Origin: an uncultured Cellvibrio sp.
GTDB taxonomy: Bacteria > Pseudomonadota > Gammaproteobacteria > Pseudomonadales > Cellvibrionaceae
Length of the DNA stretch: 32,248 bases
Reading direction: 5' to 3'
NCBI GenBank assembly: GCA_946481095.1
Contig: CAMLML010000051.1
Coordinates: forward strand, 1 to 32,248
The position numbers and the translations under genes are program-made. This document shows, in pieces, positions 8,325 through 17,315 of this stretch. The notes beneath the pieces were generated by a model. That model saw only the letters and a list, made by a program, of their open reading frames with translations, made no database searches and had not been told where the DNA came from. How positions within the stretch are numbered: position 1 is the first letter of the stretch; the number at the start of each line of letters is the position of its first letter.

Positions 8325-10053
8325 TCCTCTCCATCACCTCAATCCCCAACAAATCCAATCCTTTCTCAATTGTTTTTGCAACCAAATGACACAAACGTAA
8401 ACGACTGTAGCGTAAGTCTTCCGGAATGCCTTCTTTTAAAATCGGGCAGGCTTCATAAAAAGTCATATACAAACTGGCGAGTTCATATAGATATGTGCAC
8501 AACACATGCGGCATAGCTTCGCGGGCGACTTGATCCAGTGTTTCGCTGAATTGTAATAATTTAATCGCCAGATTTTTTTCTTGTTCGTTTTGAATCAAAA
8601 TGGCGGATGAGATTGTTTGTGGATCAATTTCCGCTTTTCTGAAAATACTTTGTACTCGTGTGTAAGCGTATTGCAAATAAGGTGCGGTGTTGCCTTCAAA
8701 ACTCAGCATTGAGTTCCAATTGAAAATGTAATCGTTGGTGCGTGTTTTGCTCAGGTCGGCATATTTCACCGAGCCTATACCCACTTTGCGTGAAATTTCA
8801 TTGATGTCATTTTCTGCCAATTCAGGATTTTTTTCTTTCACCAAAATAGTAGCGCGTTCAACTGCTTCCTCCAGCAGATCAGCCAATTTAACTGTGCCGC
8901 CACTACGGGTTTTAAACGGTTTTCCGTCTTCGCCCATCATGGTACCGAAAGCCAAATGTTCCAGGCTTACAGAAGCGTCAACAAAACCGGCTTTACGTGC
9001 AACCGTAAACACTTGTTGCATATGCAGTGATTGTCTTGCATCAATAAAATACATAATGCGATTGGCATTTAATTGATTGACTCGAAAACGTAATGCCGCT
9101 AAATCGGTCGTTGCGTATAAATAACCGCCACCTTGTTTTTGAATAATAACCGGTGAGGGATTGCCATCCTTATCGGCCAACTCTTCAAGGAATACAACCT
9201 GCGCCCCTTCACTTTCTTGCGCGAAACCTTTTGTTTTTAATTCTTCAACCAAAGGTGCCAGATCGTCGTTATAAAAACTTTCGCCGCGCACATCGGCATC
9301 TGTCAGGGTGACATTCAGGTTTTGGTAAATTTCTTTGCTGTGTGCGAGCGACAAATCTTTGAATTGTTGCCAAAGTTGTTGCATTTGTGCATCGCCGGAT
9401 TGCAATCGCACTACATAATTACGGGCTTTTTGTGCGAAATTTTCGTCATCATCAAAATGTTTTTTGGCTTGCTGATAAAATACTTCCAGGTCCTTCAAAT
9501 CCATTTTGTTGTTGTGCGCGAGTTGTTCTTCCAACTCGGCAATCAACATTCCAAATTGTGTACCCCAATCGCCTACGTGATTTTGGCGAATCACTTTATG
9601 GCCCTGGAATTCCAGTAATCTTGCCAAAGCATCACCAATAATGGTGGATCGCAAATGGCCGACGTGCATTTCCTTGGCGAGATTGGGGCCTGAATAATCA
9701 ATCACAACAGTTTGTGGATTTTGGGTTTGCGGAATATCCAGGCGTGAATCCATTTGTGCCTGGGCGAGGCATTTGCCTAACCATTCAGCGGATAAATCGA
9801 TATTGATAAAACCGGGACCTGCGATTTCCACCTTGCTGGCGATACCATCAAGATTCAGTGCCGCTACTATGGCTGCGGCCAATTCCCGTGGGTTTTTGCC
9901 CATTTGTTTTGCTGCACCCATGGCGCAGTTGGCTTGATAATCACCAAAACCGGTTTTTTTCCCGGGGGCAATCAATGCGGGCAAATCAGCAGGAATGCCA
10001 CAGGTTTGCATGGCTTGTAAAACTCTGTGGTTAAGCAGGTCTCGAATATTCAT
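8320..10053 (-). CDS. argS: Arginyl-tRNA synthetase
   Basis: Class I aminoacyl-tRNA synthetase that charges tRNA-Arg in the cytosol. The product is 577 residues, the same length as the E. coli enzyme. The N-terminal tRNA-binding domain is followed by the HIGH-type motif HVGH at 130-133 (within [18 protein letters not shown]), the [13 protein letters not shown] segment, and the diverged KMSK region [13 protein letters not shown] near 374-387. The C-terminal anticodon-binding DALR domain ends in [12 protein letters not shown], the usual ArgS ending. The gene is divergent from the enoyl-CoA isomerase gene. Its stop codon coincides with the end of an intergenic repeat, but the protein end looks complete. 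Confidence 0.98.
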   Translation of the reverse strand: MNIRDLLNHRVLQAMQTCGIPADLPALIAPGKKTGFGDYQANCAMGAAKQMGKNPRELAAAIVAALNLDGIASKVEIAGPGFINIDLSAEWLGKCLAQAQMDSRLDIPQTQNPQTVVIDYSGPNLAKEMHVGHLRSTIIGDALARLLEFQGHKVIRQNHVGDWGTQFGMLIAELEEQLAHNNKMDLKDLEVFYQQAKKHFDDDENFAQKARNYVVRLQSGDAQMQQLWQQFKDLSLAHSKEIYQNLNVTLTDADVRGESFYNDDLAPLVEELKTKGFAQESEGAQVVFLEELADKDGNPSPVIIQKQGGGYLYATTDLAALRFRVNQLNANRIMYFIDARQSLHMQQVFTVARKAGFVDASVSLEHLAFGTMMGEDGKPFKTRSGGTVKLADLLEEAVERATILVKEKNPELAENDINEISRKVGIGSVKYADLSKTRTNDYIFNWNSMLSFEGNTAPYLQYAYTRVQSIFRKAEIDPQTISSAILIQNEQEKNLAIKLLQFSETLDQVAREAMPHVLCTYLYELASLYMTFYEACPILKEGIPEDLRYSRLRLCHLVAKTIEKGLDLLGIEVMERM

Positions 10054-10216
10054 AGGGGGTCAATAACTGGAGTAAAAATGAGCCAGCGATTTTACCTATT
10101 AACACAGCATCTTAATAGTCAAATTGTATAGGATCGTTTTTTGGATTTTTTAAGGATTAGTTTGATGTCTGCGACTATACTCATCGACAAAATCATCACA
10201 GATTCAAGGAAAAATT

Positions 10217-10993
10217 ATGATTCAATCTCTCTGCCCACAGGTTCTTGTGCATCAACAAGACAGAGTGCTGACTATTGAACTCAATCGTCCCGAGCGAAAA
10301 AATGCCTTGTCATTAGCTATGTATTCCGCATTGGCTGATGTTATTGCACAGGCGAATCAAGCATCGGAAATCCGCGTGCTGGTGCTAAAAGGTCATGATG
10401 AATTTTTTACCAGTGGGAATGATTTAATGGATTTTATGAATGACCCGGTGATTCGTGATGATCATCCGGTTGTTCAATTTATCAACGCATTAATGCACTC
10501 GGAAAAACCGGTTGTGGCAGTAGTGAGAGGTTATGCTATTGGGATAGGGACTACCTTATTATTGCATTGTGATCTAGTGTATGTAGCGGATGATGCAAAA
10601 CTGCAATTGCCTTTTGTGAATTTAGGTTTATGCCCTGAATATGCCAGTAGCTATTTATTACCGCGATTGATTGGCAAAACCAAAGCAGCAGAATTATTTT
10701 TATTGGGTGAATCTTTTTCCGGAGCAAAAGCGGCTGAATTGGGAATAGCAACTGCCGCTGTCGCCTGGGATGAATTGCATGAATATGCCGAAGAAAAAAT
10801 TGCAAAATTAGCGAAGCAACCGCCATCGGCGGTGAAACGAACAAAAGCATTGTTATCACAAAATCAAATGGTAATTGATCAATGTTTGCAAGTGGAATAC
10901 AAAGCTTTTGCTGAAGGATTGGGATCGGAAGAATGCAAGGAATCAGTGATGGCATTTTTTGAAAAGAGGGCGCCGGATTTTTCTCGGTTTTGA
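10217..10993 (+). CDS. Enoyl-CoA hydratase/isomerase family, ECI2-like delta3,delta2-enoyl-CoA isomerase
   Basis: Crotonase-fold enzyme of 258 residues. Oxyanion-hole elements are visible at FFTSGNDLMDF (63-73) and GYAIGIGTTLLLHCDLVY (105-122). The segment LGLCPEYASSYLLPRLIG puts a Glu at 141 where delta3,delta2-enoyl-CoA isomerases of the ECI2/PECI group carry their single catalytic Glu; the SGNDL and PE..SS..LPR patterns also match that group rather than classical hydratases with two Glu. It would shift 3-enoyl-CoA to 2-trans-enoyl-CoA during breakdown of unsaturated fatty acids. CAAGGAA lies just before the ATG. The neighbouring DECR-like dehydrogenase, separated by one repeat, fits the same pathway. 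Isomerase over hydratase is a family inference. Confidence 0.88.
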   Translation: MIQSLCPQVLVHQQDRVLTIELNRPERKNALSLAMYSALADVIAQANQASEIRVLVLKGHDEFFTSGNDLMDFMNDPVIRDDHPVVQFINALMHSEKPVVAVVRGYAIGIGTTLLLHCDLVYVADDAKLQLPFVNLGLCPEYASSYLLPRLIGKTKAAELFLLGESFSGAKAAELGIATAAVAWDELHEYAEEKIAKLAKQPPSAVKRTKALLSQNQMVIDQCLQVEYKAFAEGLGSEECKESVMAFFEKRAPDFSRF

Positions 10994-11007
10994 ATTTTTT
11001 TTAAGAG

Positions 11008-11124
11008 CCCCCTCTCCCTAACCCTCTCCCACAAGGGGAGAGGGGACAGATATGACTCCGTAATAAATTATGTGGGGAGTCGGCTCCCTCGCCCCTTGTG
11101 GGAGAGGGCGGGGGGAGAGGGGGG
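11008..11124. repeat. Intergenic inverted repeat (CCCTCTCCCTAACCCTCTCCC type)
   Basis: CCCTCTCCC AACCCTCTCCCACAAGGGG on the left (11008-11041) is mirrored by CCCCTTGTGGGAGAGGG and GGGGGAGAGGG on the right (11092-11124). Each half also forms its own hairpin around ACAAGG. It is a widespread dispersed proteobacterial repeat lying between the isomerase and dehydrogenase genes. Confidence 0.85.
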
Positions 11125-11159
11125 ATAAGCTGGATATAAAACAATAAAGGTAAATTCAC

Positions 11160-11960
11160 ATGTTCAACTTCAATCAAAAAAACGTATTAGTCGTCGGCGG
11201 CACCAGTGGTATTAATCGTGGTATTGCAGAATCGTTTGCCAAAGCAGGAGCGAATGTCGCGGTGATGAGTCGCTCGCAGGAAAAAGTGGATAAAACCTTG
11301 GTCGCGTTAAGAAGTTTGTCTGCAAAAAAAATGGCAGGACGAGCAGTTGATGTGCGTGAAGCTGAAGCATTAAAAAATAAGATTACAGAATTAACAGAAG
11401 AAATAGGGCGATGGCATGTTGTTGTTTCCGGCGCAGCGGGAAATTTTCCGGCATTGGCAACCGGTATGTCGGCCAATGCATTTAAAACGGTTGTTGATAT
11501 TGATTTGTTGGGAACTTTTCATGTGATGCAAGCGGTGTATCCTTATTTGCAAAAACCCGGTGCATCCATCATTAATATTTCAGCTCCGCAAGCGTCGGTC
11601 GCTATGATTGCACAGTCGCACGTGTGTGCGGCCAAAGCGGGCGTGGATATGATCACTAAAACACTTTGTGTTGAGTGGGGATCAGAAGGTATTCGCATTA
11701 ACTCGATTGTGCCGGGGCCGATTGATGATACTGAAGGAATGAAACGTCTTGCTCCCAATGACAATATTCGTGAAGTGGTAAAAAAATCTGTGCCATTAAA
11801 ACGCATGGGGTCAACTGACGATATTGCCAACGCCTGTTTATTTTTATCTTCTGAATACGCCACTTATATTAGTGGCGCTATTATTCCGGTTGATGGCGGT
11901 TGGTTAGCATCGGGTGCAGGTATGATGAATTCGATTTTATCTGCAGCGGTGAAAAGCTAA
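11160..11960 (+). CDS. Short-chain dehydrogenase, 2,4-dienoyl-CoA reductase (DECR)-like
   Basis: NADP(H)-type SDR of 266 residues. The Rossmann motif is VVGGTSGINRGIA (11-23) with an Asp in AVDV for the adenine; the Asn-containing GAAGN sits at 91-95, and INISAP carries Ser141. The catalytic Tyr of ordinary SDRs is absent: the YxxxK position reads VCAAK (Val155, Lys159), in SHVCAAKAGVDMITK. This loss, together with VEWGSEGIRINSIVPGPIDD and TEGMKRL, is characteristic of the peroxisomal 2,4-dienoyl-CoA reductase (DECR2) group, which uses a different catalytic arrangement. It would reduce 2,4-dienoyl-CoA to 3-enoyl-CoA, the substrate of the isomerase encoded just upstream. The C-terminus VDGGWLASGAG is typical. 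SDR identity is certain, DECR activity is inferred. Confidence 0.88.
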   Translation: MFNFNQKNVLVVGGTSGINRGIAESFAKAGANVAVMSRSQEKVDKTLVALRSLSAKKMAGRAVDVREAEALKNKITELTEEIGRWHVVVSGAAGNFPALATGMSANAFKTVVDIDLLGTFHVMQAVYPYLQKPGASIINISAPQASVAMIAQSHVCAAKAGVDMITKTLCVEWGSEGIRINSIVPGPIDDTEGMKRLAPNDNIREVVKKSVPLKRMGSTDDIANACLFLSSEYATYISGAIIPVDGGWLASGAGMMNSILSAAVKS

Positions 11961-11970
11961 ACAGGCGCTT

Positions 11971-12061
11971 CACTTTGAAAAAGGGAGGCGGGGGAGGGAT
12001 TTAAGATGGTGAATACTCTGTAGATTTTAAATCCCCCCTAGCCCCCCTTTTTCAAAGTGGG
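11971..12061. repeat. Intergenic inverted repeat (CACTTTGAAAAAGGGAGGC type)
   Basis: CACTTTGAAAAAGGGAGG (11971-11988) with GGGGGAGGGATTTA is mirrored by TAAATCCCCCC and CCCCCCTTTTTCAAAGTG (ending about 12059). The centre is about 25 bases. It begins 11 bases after the dehydrogenase stop codon and belongs to a common dispersed repeat type. Confidence 0.85.
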
Positions 12062-12068
12062 GAACTGT

Positions 12069-12148
12069 CCCTCTCCCTCCGGGACGACTGCATGGATGCA
12101 GGAGGTAGAACAACCATGGAGTCGTTGTCGAGAGGGCTAGGGTGAGGG
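12069..12148. repeat. Intergenic repeat (CCCTCACCCTAGCCCTCTC type) forming the 3' end of the cyclotransferase gene
   Basis: CCCTCTCCCTCC at the left and, on the opposite strand, CCCTCACCCTAGCCCTCTC at the right frame an 80-base element with internal ACGACT / AGTCGT arms and a GCATGGATGCAGGAGGTAGAA core. It abuts the previous repeat. The right end lies inside the cyclotransferase coding sequence and gives its last codons and TAG stop. Confidence 0.75.
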
Positions 12149-12937
12149 TTTCACTTTAATCAAATACATTTTTGGCCACCATTTTCCGGTAATCCAAAAG
12201 CCCTGACGTTGTTCGTCCCAGGCAATACCGTTAAGTACTTTTTCGGTATTGTCATAATGTTGAGTGGCTATTTTTTGCAAATCCAGTTCACCAACCACTT
12301 CACCGGTATCGGGGTTGATCTTGATAATTTTGTGTTGATACCAAAGATTGGCCCAAATAAAACCCATTGCAAATTCCAGTTCATTCAATTGGTTAATTGG
12401 TTGATTGTTTTGTTTAACATCCAATTTTTTTGCAACTTTGAAATTATCCGGATGATGAAAATATAAGGTTGCACTGCCATCACTGCGAATCAGGTATTGG
12501 TCATTGTGTGTCAGACCCCAGCCTTCACCCTTGTAACGCATTGGTTTTAATTCAGCACGGGTTTTCAAATCGAAAACAAATAATTTTTTTTCGTTCCAGG
12601 TCAAGAGATAGATTTTGTCATTAAATACGCTGATGCCTTCAGCAAAATATTTTCGGGGAAGTTTGAAACTGAATTCAGGTTTGCCCGTCATTTGCGCCCA
12701 CTTTGATTCGTTGAGGCGAAGCGGGTAAATCAACAACTCCGATTTATCATAGAGACCGGATGATTCGTAAATTTTTTCATCATGCATTTCCAATCCCTGG
12801 GTAAATAATTGCGGGTTGTGGTAACGCTCTGCTATCACCTCATAGGAAATATGGGTTGACGCAAAATTTACAGCGCTAAAATTTACGGCACTGAGCAGGC
12901 ATAATTTCACTAATATTGTGTAACAATGATGTCGCAT
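12137..12937 (-). CDS. Glutamine cyclotransferase (glutaminyl-peptide cyclase, beta-propeller type)
   Basis: Exported enzyme of the plant/bacterial glutamine cyclotransferase family, which converts N-terminal Gln of peptides to pyroglutamate. The 266-residue product has an N-terminal signal peptide and family motifs in order: LFTQGLEMHDEKIYESSGLY, FAEGISVFNDKIYLLTW, GEGWGLTHND, RSDGSATLYFHHPDNF, LNELEF, GFIWANLWYQHKIIKINPDT and VLNGIAWDEQ. Two oddities: the signal peptide contains a tandem duplication (VNFSAVNFAS, from a 15-base repeat at 12863-12892), and the final residues KPSP plus the stop are supplied by an intergenic repeat, so the original C-terminus may have been altered. It is divergent from the DUF502 gene. 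Confidence 0.9.
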   Translation of the reverse strand: MRHHCYTILVKLCLLSAVNFSAVNFASTHISYEVIAERYHNPQLFTQGLEMHDEKIYESSGLYDKSELLIYPLRLNESKWAQMTGKPEFSFKLPRKYFAEGISVFNDKIYLLTWNEKKLFVFDLKTRAELKPMRYKGEGWGLTHNDQYLIRSDGSATLYFHHPDNFKVAKKLDVKQNNQPINQLNELEFAMGFIWANLWYQHKIIKINPDTGEVVGELDLQKIATQHYDNTEKVLNGIAWDEQRQGFWITGKWWPKMYLIKVKPSP

Positions 12938-12976
12938 TATCAGGGCACTCTGTTTTTGACTAATCGGACAAACACT

Positions 12977-13582
12977 ATGAAACGCATTCGCTCGTTTATT
13001 ACTATCACTTTATTGGGTGGATTAACGGTTGTTCTGCCAATAGCCATTTTTATCTGGTTAGCTGATTGGATTCTGAATAGTTTGCAATCTTTAATCCAAC
13101 CCTTGAGCCATTGGTTGGTTGAGCAAGCTACTATTACCAACATAATGGCTGATTTTACCGTAGTTATTCTGCTAATGGTGGCTTGTTTTACGATTGGTCT
13201 GTTGGTGAAAACCAACATCGGTCACTGGATGCATGAATGGATAGATCAATGGTTGGGAAAAGTTGCACCGGGTTACGGCACTATCAACGATCTGGTATCA
13301 CAATTTTTTGGTGGCAAAGGCAGCCAATCATTACTTAAAGGTGAAGTTTGTCGCGCTTATATTATGGGGCGGCATGTGCCGGTTTCAGTGACGGGTATTA
13401 TCACGGCAAGGCATGAAAATGGTGATGTGACTGTGTATGTTGCCACAGCACCCATACCCACATCGGGAATGATTTATCACCTGTCGATTGAATGTGTGGA
13501 TTTACTGCCACAGGTTTCTGTGGAAGCCGCAATGAAAACAGTGATTGCTTGCGGTAGTGGTTCCCAAACAATTTTATATTGA
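12977..13582 (+). CDS. DUF502 family inner-membrane protein
   Basis: A 201-residue protein of the uncharacterised DUF502 family. It starts MKRIRSFITITLLGGLTVVL, the usual family N-terminus, with membrane segments at about 8-32 and 58-82, then the family signature GKVAPGYGTINDLVSQFFGG in an otherwise polar region, and a C-terminal beta-rich domain with VYVATAPIPTSGMIYHL. I placed the start at ATG 12977; the ATG at 12926 would add a tail not expected in the family and would overlap the divergent gene. The last nine bases overlap the 3' end of the convergent diguanylate cyclase gene. Function unknown. Confidence 0.85.
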   Translation: MKRIRSFITITLLGGLTVVLPIAIFIWLADWILNSLQSLIQPLSHWLVEQATITNIMADFTVVILLMVACFTIGLLVKTNIGHWMHEWIDQWLGKVAPGYGTINDLVSQFFGGKGSQSLLKGEVCRAYIMGRHVPVSVTGIITARHENGDVTVYVATAPIPTSGMIYHLSIECVDLLPQVSVEAAMKTVIACGSGSQTILY

Positions 13583-14503
13583 GAGTGGATGGGGAGATTC
13601 CAGCTCTTCATCCATCACACAGTTACGCCCCGCTGATTTTGCTTTGTAAAGCGCATTGTCGGCACGTTTGAATAAATCCTGGGATTTTTCTTTATTGCCA
13701 TGATGCAAGCATGAAATACCGATGCTCACATGGGGTGAAATATTTCCATTTTTCGCATAAATACTGCTTTCTGCAATCTGTTGTCGCAAGCGCTCGGCAA
13801 TAATGTGTGCTCCCTGAATATTGGTGTTGCGTAATATCACCAGAAATTCTTCACCACCAAAACGAAAAATCAAATCGGTTTCGCGGCAAACTGCCTGGAT
13901 AGTTTTGGCAATTGCAACCAACACCTGATCGCCCTTATCGTGGCCGTAGGAATCATTGATTGTTTTAAAGTGATCGACATCAATCATCAGGATTGATAAA
14001 TCCTGATGATGGCGTTCTGCCAGTGGTAATTCACGACGAATAGCGGTTTCCAGTGCTTTGCGATTACCGATCATGGTCAGTGGGTCAAGCAGTGCGAGAG
14101 TGAGGGCGTCCTGATAGCGGATTGCATTACGCAAAGCAAATACAAAGGATCCGACAAACATTTCAATATTCATTAATTCGTCTTCACTGAAGCGTCGGCT
14201 GCGTGACAGGGTTAATTCCCCCAACAATCCATCATCGGTCGAGAGCCTGTAATTGCAGGAGTGAATGCTGATTCTCCCTGCCTTGTAAATATGCTCGGGA
14301 GCCTTCAGTGCCAGTGTGCATCCGGAAACACTGACCAGGGGTTGTATATGTTTGAAGAAAGCAGTTAGTAATTGATGCGGATCCAGGCTGGTTTGCAATG
14401 CTTGCATCAGCTTAAGTTGAGCTGTCAGGCGGGTTTCATTGCTGATGGGGGTTGGGTTTTGTACCTTGGTTAATGGAGTATTAATCATGGTTAAATCGCG
14501 CAT
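13574..14503 (-). CDS. Diguanylate cyclase with N-terminal GAF-like domain
   Basis: Makes the second messenger c-di-GMP from two GTP. Of 309 residues, about 35-130 form a GAF-like sensor region (LDPHQLLTAFFKHIQPLVSV, GLLGELTLSRSRRFSEDEL) and 140-300 the GGDEF domain: DPLTMIGNRKALE, ILMIDVDHFKTINDSYGHDKG, the active-site GGEEF at 216-220 and the inhibitory I-site RETD at 207-210, followed by RADNALYKAKSAGRN. All catalytic residues are intact, so it should be an active, feedback-inhibited cyclase. There is no signal peptide or membrane segment, so it is cytosolic. AAAGG seven bases upstream supports the ATG at 14503. A GGDEF-EAL gene lies divergently upstream. Confidence 0.95.
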   Translation of the reverse strand: MRDLTMINTPLTKVQNPTPISNETRLTAQLKLMQALQTSLDPHQLLTAFFKHIQPLVSVSGCTLALKAPEHIYKAGRISIHSCNYRLSTDDGLLGELTLSRSRRFSEDELMNIEMFVGSFVFALRNAIRYQDALTLALLDPLTMIGNRKALETAIRRELPLAERHHQDLSILMIDVDHFKTINDSYGHDKGDQVLVAIAKTIQAVCRETDLIFRFGGEEFLVILRNTNIQGAHIIAERLRQQIAESSIYAKNGNISPHVSIGISCLHHGNKEKSQDLFKRADNALYKAKSAGRNCVMDEELESPHPLSI

Positions 14504-14846
14504 AAGATTGCCTTTGTCTAAATCCTGATCTGTTGGTTATGCTGCTTAAGCGAGTTTTGTGCCATTCGTATCCTTCTGTTAAAAGTACAATAAAATCAAA
14601 AGGTTGTATCGTTTAGTTAATCTGGTAAATAAAAAGACAAACGGTTTTATGTCACATATCCACAGTGAATTTTTTCAATATGGCGGCCAATATTTGCAGG
14701 CTTGTCAAAAATTTGTCGGCGGAATGAGTTGTTTTTGGTGACATTGCCGGGGGTTTTTATTACATTTCATCAGAATTTACAAAGTGATTCCTGAGATCAT
14801 GTTCTATACTCAGTTGCATTCCCATAACAAAATTTGCAGATAGCCG
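14504..14846. other. Divergent intergenic region between two c-di-GMP genes
   Basis: About 340 AT-rich bases with no coding frame I can support. It must hold the promoters of both genes; TATACT at 14805-14810 is a plausible -10 for the plus-strand gene but has no convincing -35. I see no clear operator or repeat. Confidence 0.5.
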
Positions 14847-17309
14847 ATGAGTGACAAGTCAGTCCCGTTTTTTCATGGTATCTCCTTTCGTCTGGCCAAG
14901 ATCGGTGTTGTCTTGGCGATTATCCTGAGTATTCTGATGAGCTGGGTGCAGTTTTATCTGGACTTCATGAGTCAGGAAAAAGAATTTGAATCACTTATAG
15001 ACAAGATTTTAAAAGTCGCGACTCCGCCGGCAGTCAGGTCGGTTTCCACATTGGATGATGAATTAGCTTATGAGGTAGTGAATGGTTTGCTGCGTTATGG
15101 TTATGTTTATCGGGTCATTATTTACGACGATACCGGCAATATTCTGGCTCAGGGAAGCAACCCGCGCCCGGAATTGAAAACCCGATGGTTGACCAGTCGC
15201 ATCACCACCAATACCCGTGATTTCAGTGATGTGCTGTTGCTGCCAGGCTATATGGATGGCACTGCGGGGCGCATCGAATTTTCAGTGGATATGGATCTGG
15301 CACTGGAAGGTTTTTATGATCGTACATTCACTGCTGTTATCACCGGTATTTTTCGCAATATGTTGTTGGTGATATTGCTGTTTGTGATTTTCCATTCGAT
15401 GTTAACCAAACCTTTGGTCAGATTGTCGCGCGAAATTCAAAATATCAACCCTGATCATCCCGGTGTTAATCGTCTGACGGCTTTGCCTGCAAGTCGGCGC
15501 GATGAATTGGCGCAATTGATCAGCAGCTCCAATCAATTGCTGGATGTGGTGGAACTGTCGTTGGCAAAACGCCGTGCAGTTGAATTGGCTTTACGTAAAA
15601 GTGAGGAACATTTGCGGCAAATTATCGATCATCTGCCGGTGATGATTGGTGCACGTAATATTGCTGGCTACTATTTATTTGCTAATAAAGCTCTGGCTAA
15701 TGAATTAGGGTTCACTCCCGAACAAATGCGCAATTTGCATGTGCGTCAATTATTAAAAAATTCTGTATTTGATATAGACACCATGCTGCAAAATGATTAT
15801 CGCGTGATTCGCGGTAATGAACAGCTTGATGTTATTGAAGAGAGATTTGTAACTGCTACGGGCAAACAATTATTTTTGCAAACGCACATTATGCCTCTGT
15901 CGTTTTATGACGAACCGGTTGCGTTGATTGTATCGGTCGATATTACCGAACGAAAAAATGCGCAAGCAAAAATGGAATTCATGGCTCATCATGATGCATT
16001 AACCGGTTTGCCAAATCGATTGCAATTGGTTGAACGATTGGAGCACGAATTACGCCGTGCTGAACGTCACGGTTATTTTGGTGCGGTTCTGTTTATCGAT
16101 CTTGATCAATTTAAAACCATTAACGATTCGCTTGGGCATCCGGTGGGTGACAGAGTGTTGGAAGTGGTTGCTATACGTTTACAACAGGCGGTGAGAGAAG
16201 AAGATCTGGTTGCACGTTTGAGCGGCGATGAATTTGTGGTGGTGTTGACAGTGCTGGATCAAAATATAGAAACAGCTGCATTGCGTGCCGGTGAAATCAG
16301 TGAAAAAATTCGCAGCGTGATTTCACAACCTTATCTGCACGATAATATGGAATTACGTGTTACCTGTAGTGTGGGTGTTGTGGTTTATCCCGATAAAAAT
16401 AATTCTGTGCATGAGTTGTTGCGTTATGCGGATACGGCTATGTATCAGGTAAAAGAAAAAGGCCGTGATTCCATTGAATTTTTTAACGAATCCATGGCGG
16501 ACAAAGTCAGTCGTCAATTGGTCATGGAGGGCGATTTGCATCGTGCCCTCGAAGAAAAACAATTTGAACTTTATTATCAACCGAAAGTTGATGTGTACAC
16601 TGGCCGAGTTACCGGTGCCGAAGCACTATTACGTTGGAACCATCCAACCAAAGGAATGGTGTCGCCAATCGATTTTATTCCTGTTTTGGAAACATCGGGA
16701 ATGATTATCGAAGTAGGGCAGTGGGTAGTGGAAGAAGCCTGTAAAATGCTGGTGAAATGGCAAAGCGATAGCTTGTGGCAAGCCGGTATGCGATTAAGTA
16801 TTAATATTAGCCCGCGACAATTCCGGCGCGCCGCATTCGTGGAAGATGTTCTGGATACGCTGGAAAATTATTTGATTCCTGATAATTCCCTGGATATGGA
16901 AATTACAGAAGGCATAGTGATCCAGCGTGTTGATGAAGCGATTACTACCATGACAATTTTAAATGAACATGGCATCAGTTTTTCGCTGGATGATTTCGGT
17001 ACAGGTTATTCGTCGATCAGTTATTTAAAACGTTTACCTGTGACCACACTCAAAATCGATAAAGGATTTATTCGCGATATTATTGAAGACAGGAACGATC
17101 GCGTTCTGGTTGAAACTATTATCACCATGGGGCGATTGTTGGGTATGGATCTGGTCGCAGAAGGTGTGGAAGAGGCTGAACAACTATCAATCTTGCGCAG
17201 TTTTGGTTGCCATTATTATCAGGGTTATTATGCGAGCCCGGCAGTGACGCAAAAGGCGTTTGAAAAAATTCTGGCTGAGGATTGGCATAAAGAAGATGGT
17301 GAAGAGTGA
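14847..17309 (+). CDS. Membrane PAS-GGDEF-EAL c-di-GMP protein (probable phosphodiesterase)
   Basis: An 820-residue inner-membrane signalling protein. A membrane helix at about 18-40 and another at 162-185 enclose a periplasmic sensor domain of about 120 residues (VYRVIIYDDTGNILAQGSNP). A HAMP-like linker (TKPLVRLSREIQNI) follows, then a PAS domain at about 250-370 ending in VSVDITERK. The GGDEF domain (about 375-540) has SGDEF at 459-463 with a Ser for the first Gly, and an RxxD I-site at 450-453. The EAL domain (about 555-810) is intact: EAL at 592-594, the substrate/metal region MEITEG, DDFGTGYSS at 715-723 and KIDKGFI. I infer that phosphodiesterase activity dominates and that the GGDEF part may be weak or regulatory. 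It faces a cytosolic cyclase gene. Confidence 0.94.
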   Translation: MSDKSVPFFHGISFRLAKIGVVLAIILSILMSWVQFYLDFMSQEKEFESLIDKILKVATPPAVRSVSTLDDELAYEVVNGLLRYGYVYRVIIYDDTGNILAQGSNPRPELKTRWLTSRITTNTRDFSDVLLLPGYMDGTAGRIEFSVDMDLALEGFYDRTFTAVITGIFRNMLLVILLFVIFHSMLTKPLVRLSREIQNINPDHPGVNRLTALPASRRDELAQLISSSNQLLDVVELSLAKRRAVELALRKSEEHLRQIIDHLPVMIGARNIAGYYLFANKALANELGFTPEQMRNLHVRQLLKNSVFDIDTMLQNDYRVIRGNEQLDVIEERFVTATGKQLFLQTHIMPLSFYDEPVALIVSVDITERKNAQAKMEFMAHHDALTGLPNRLQLVERLEHELRRAERHGYFGAVLFIDLDQFKTINDSLGHPVGDRVLEVVAIRLQQAVREEDLVARLSGDEFVVVLTVLDQNIETAALRAGEISEKIRSVISQPYLHDNMELRVTCSVGVVVYPDKNNSVHELLRYADTAMYQVKEKGRDSIEFFNESMADKVSRQLVMEGDLHRALEEKQFELYYQPKVDVYTGRVTGAEALLRWNHPTKGMVSPIDFIPVLETSGMIIEVGQWVVEEACKMLVKWQSDSLWQAGMRLSINISPRQFRRAAFVEDVLDTLENYLIPDNSLDMEITEGIVIQRVDEAITTMTILNEHGISFSLDDFGTGYSSISYLKRLPVTTLKIDKGFIRDIIEDRNDRVLVETIITMGRLLGMDLVAEGVEEAEQLSILRSFGCHYYQGYYASPAVTQKAFEKILAEDWHKEDGEE

Positions 17310-17315
17310 TTTAAA

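Noticed and set aside
6639..12148. CRISPR-like array from the many GC-rich repeats
   Set aside because: The repeats differ in sequence, are isolated, and are inverted rather than direct with regular spacers.
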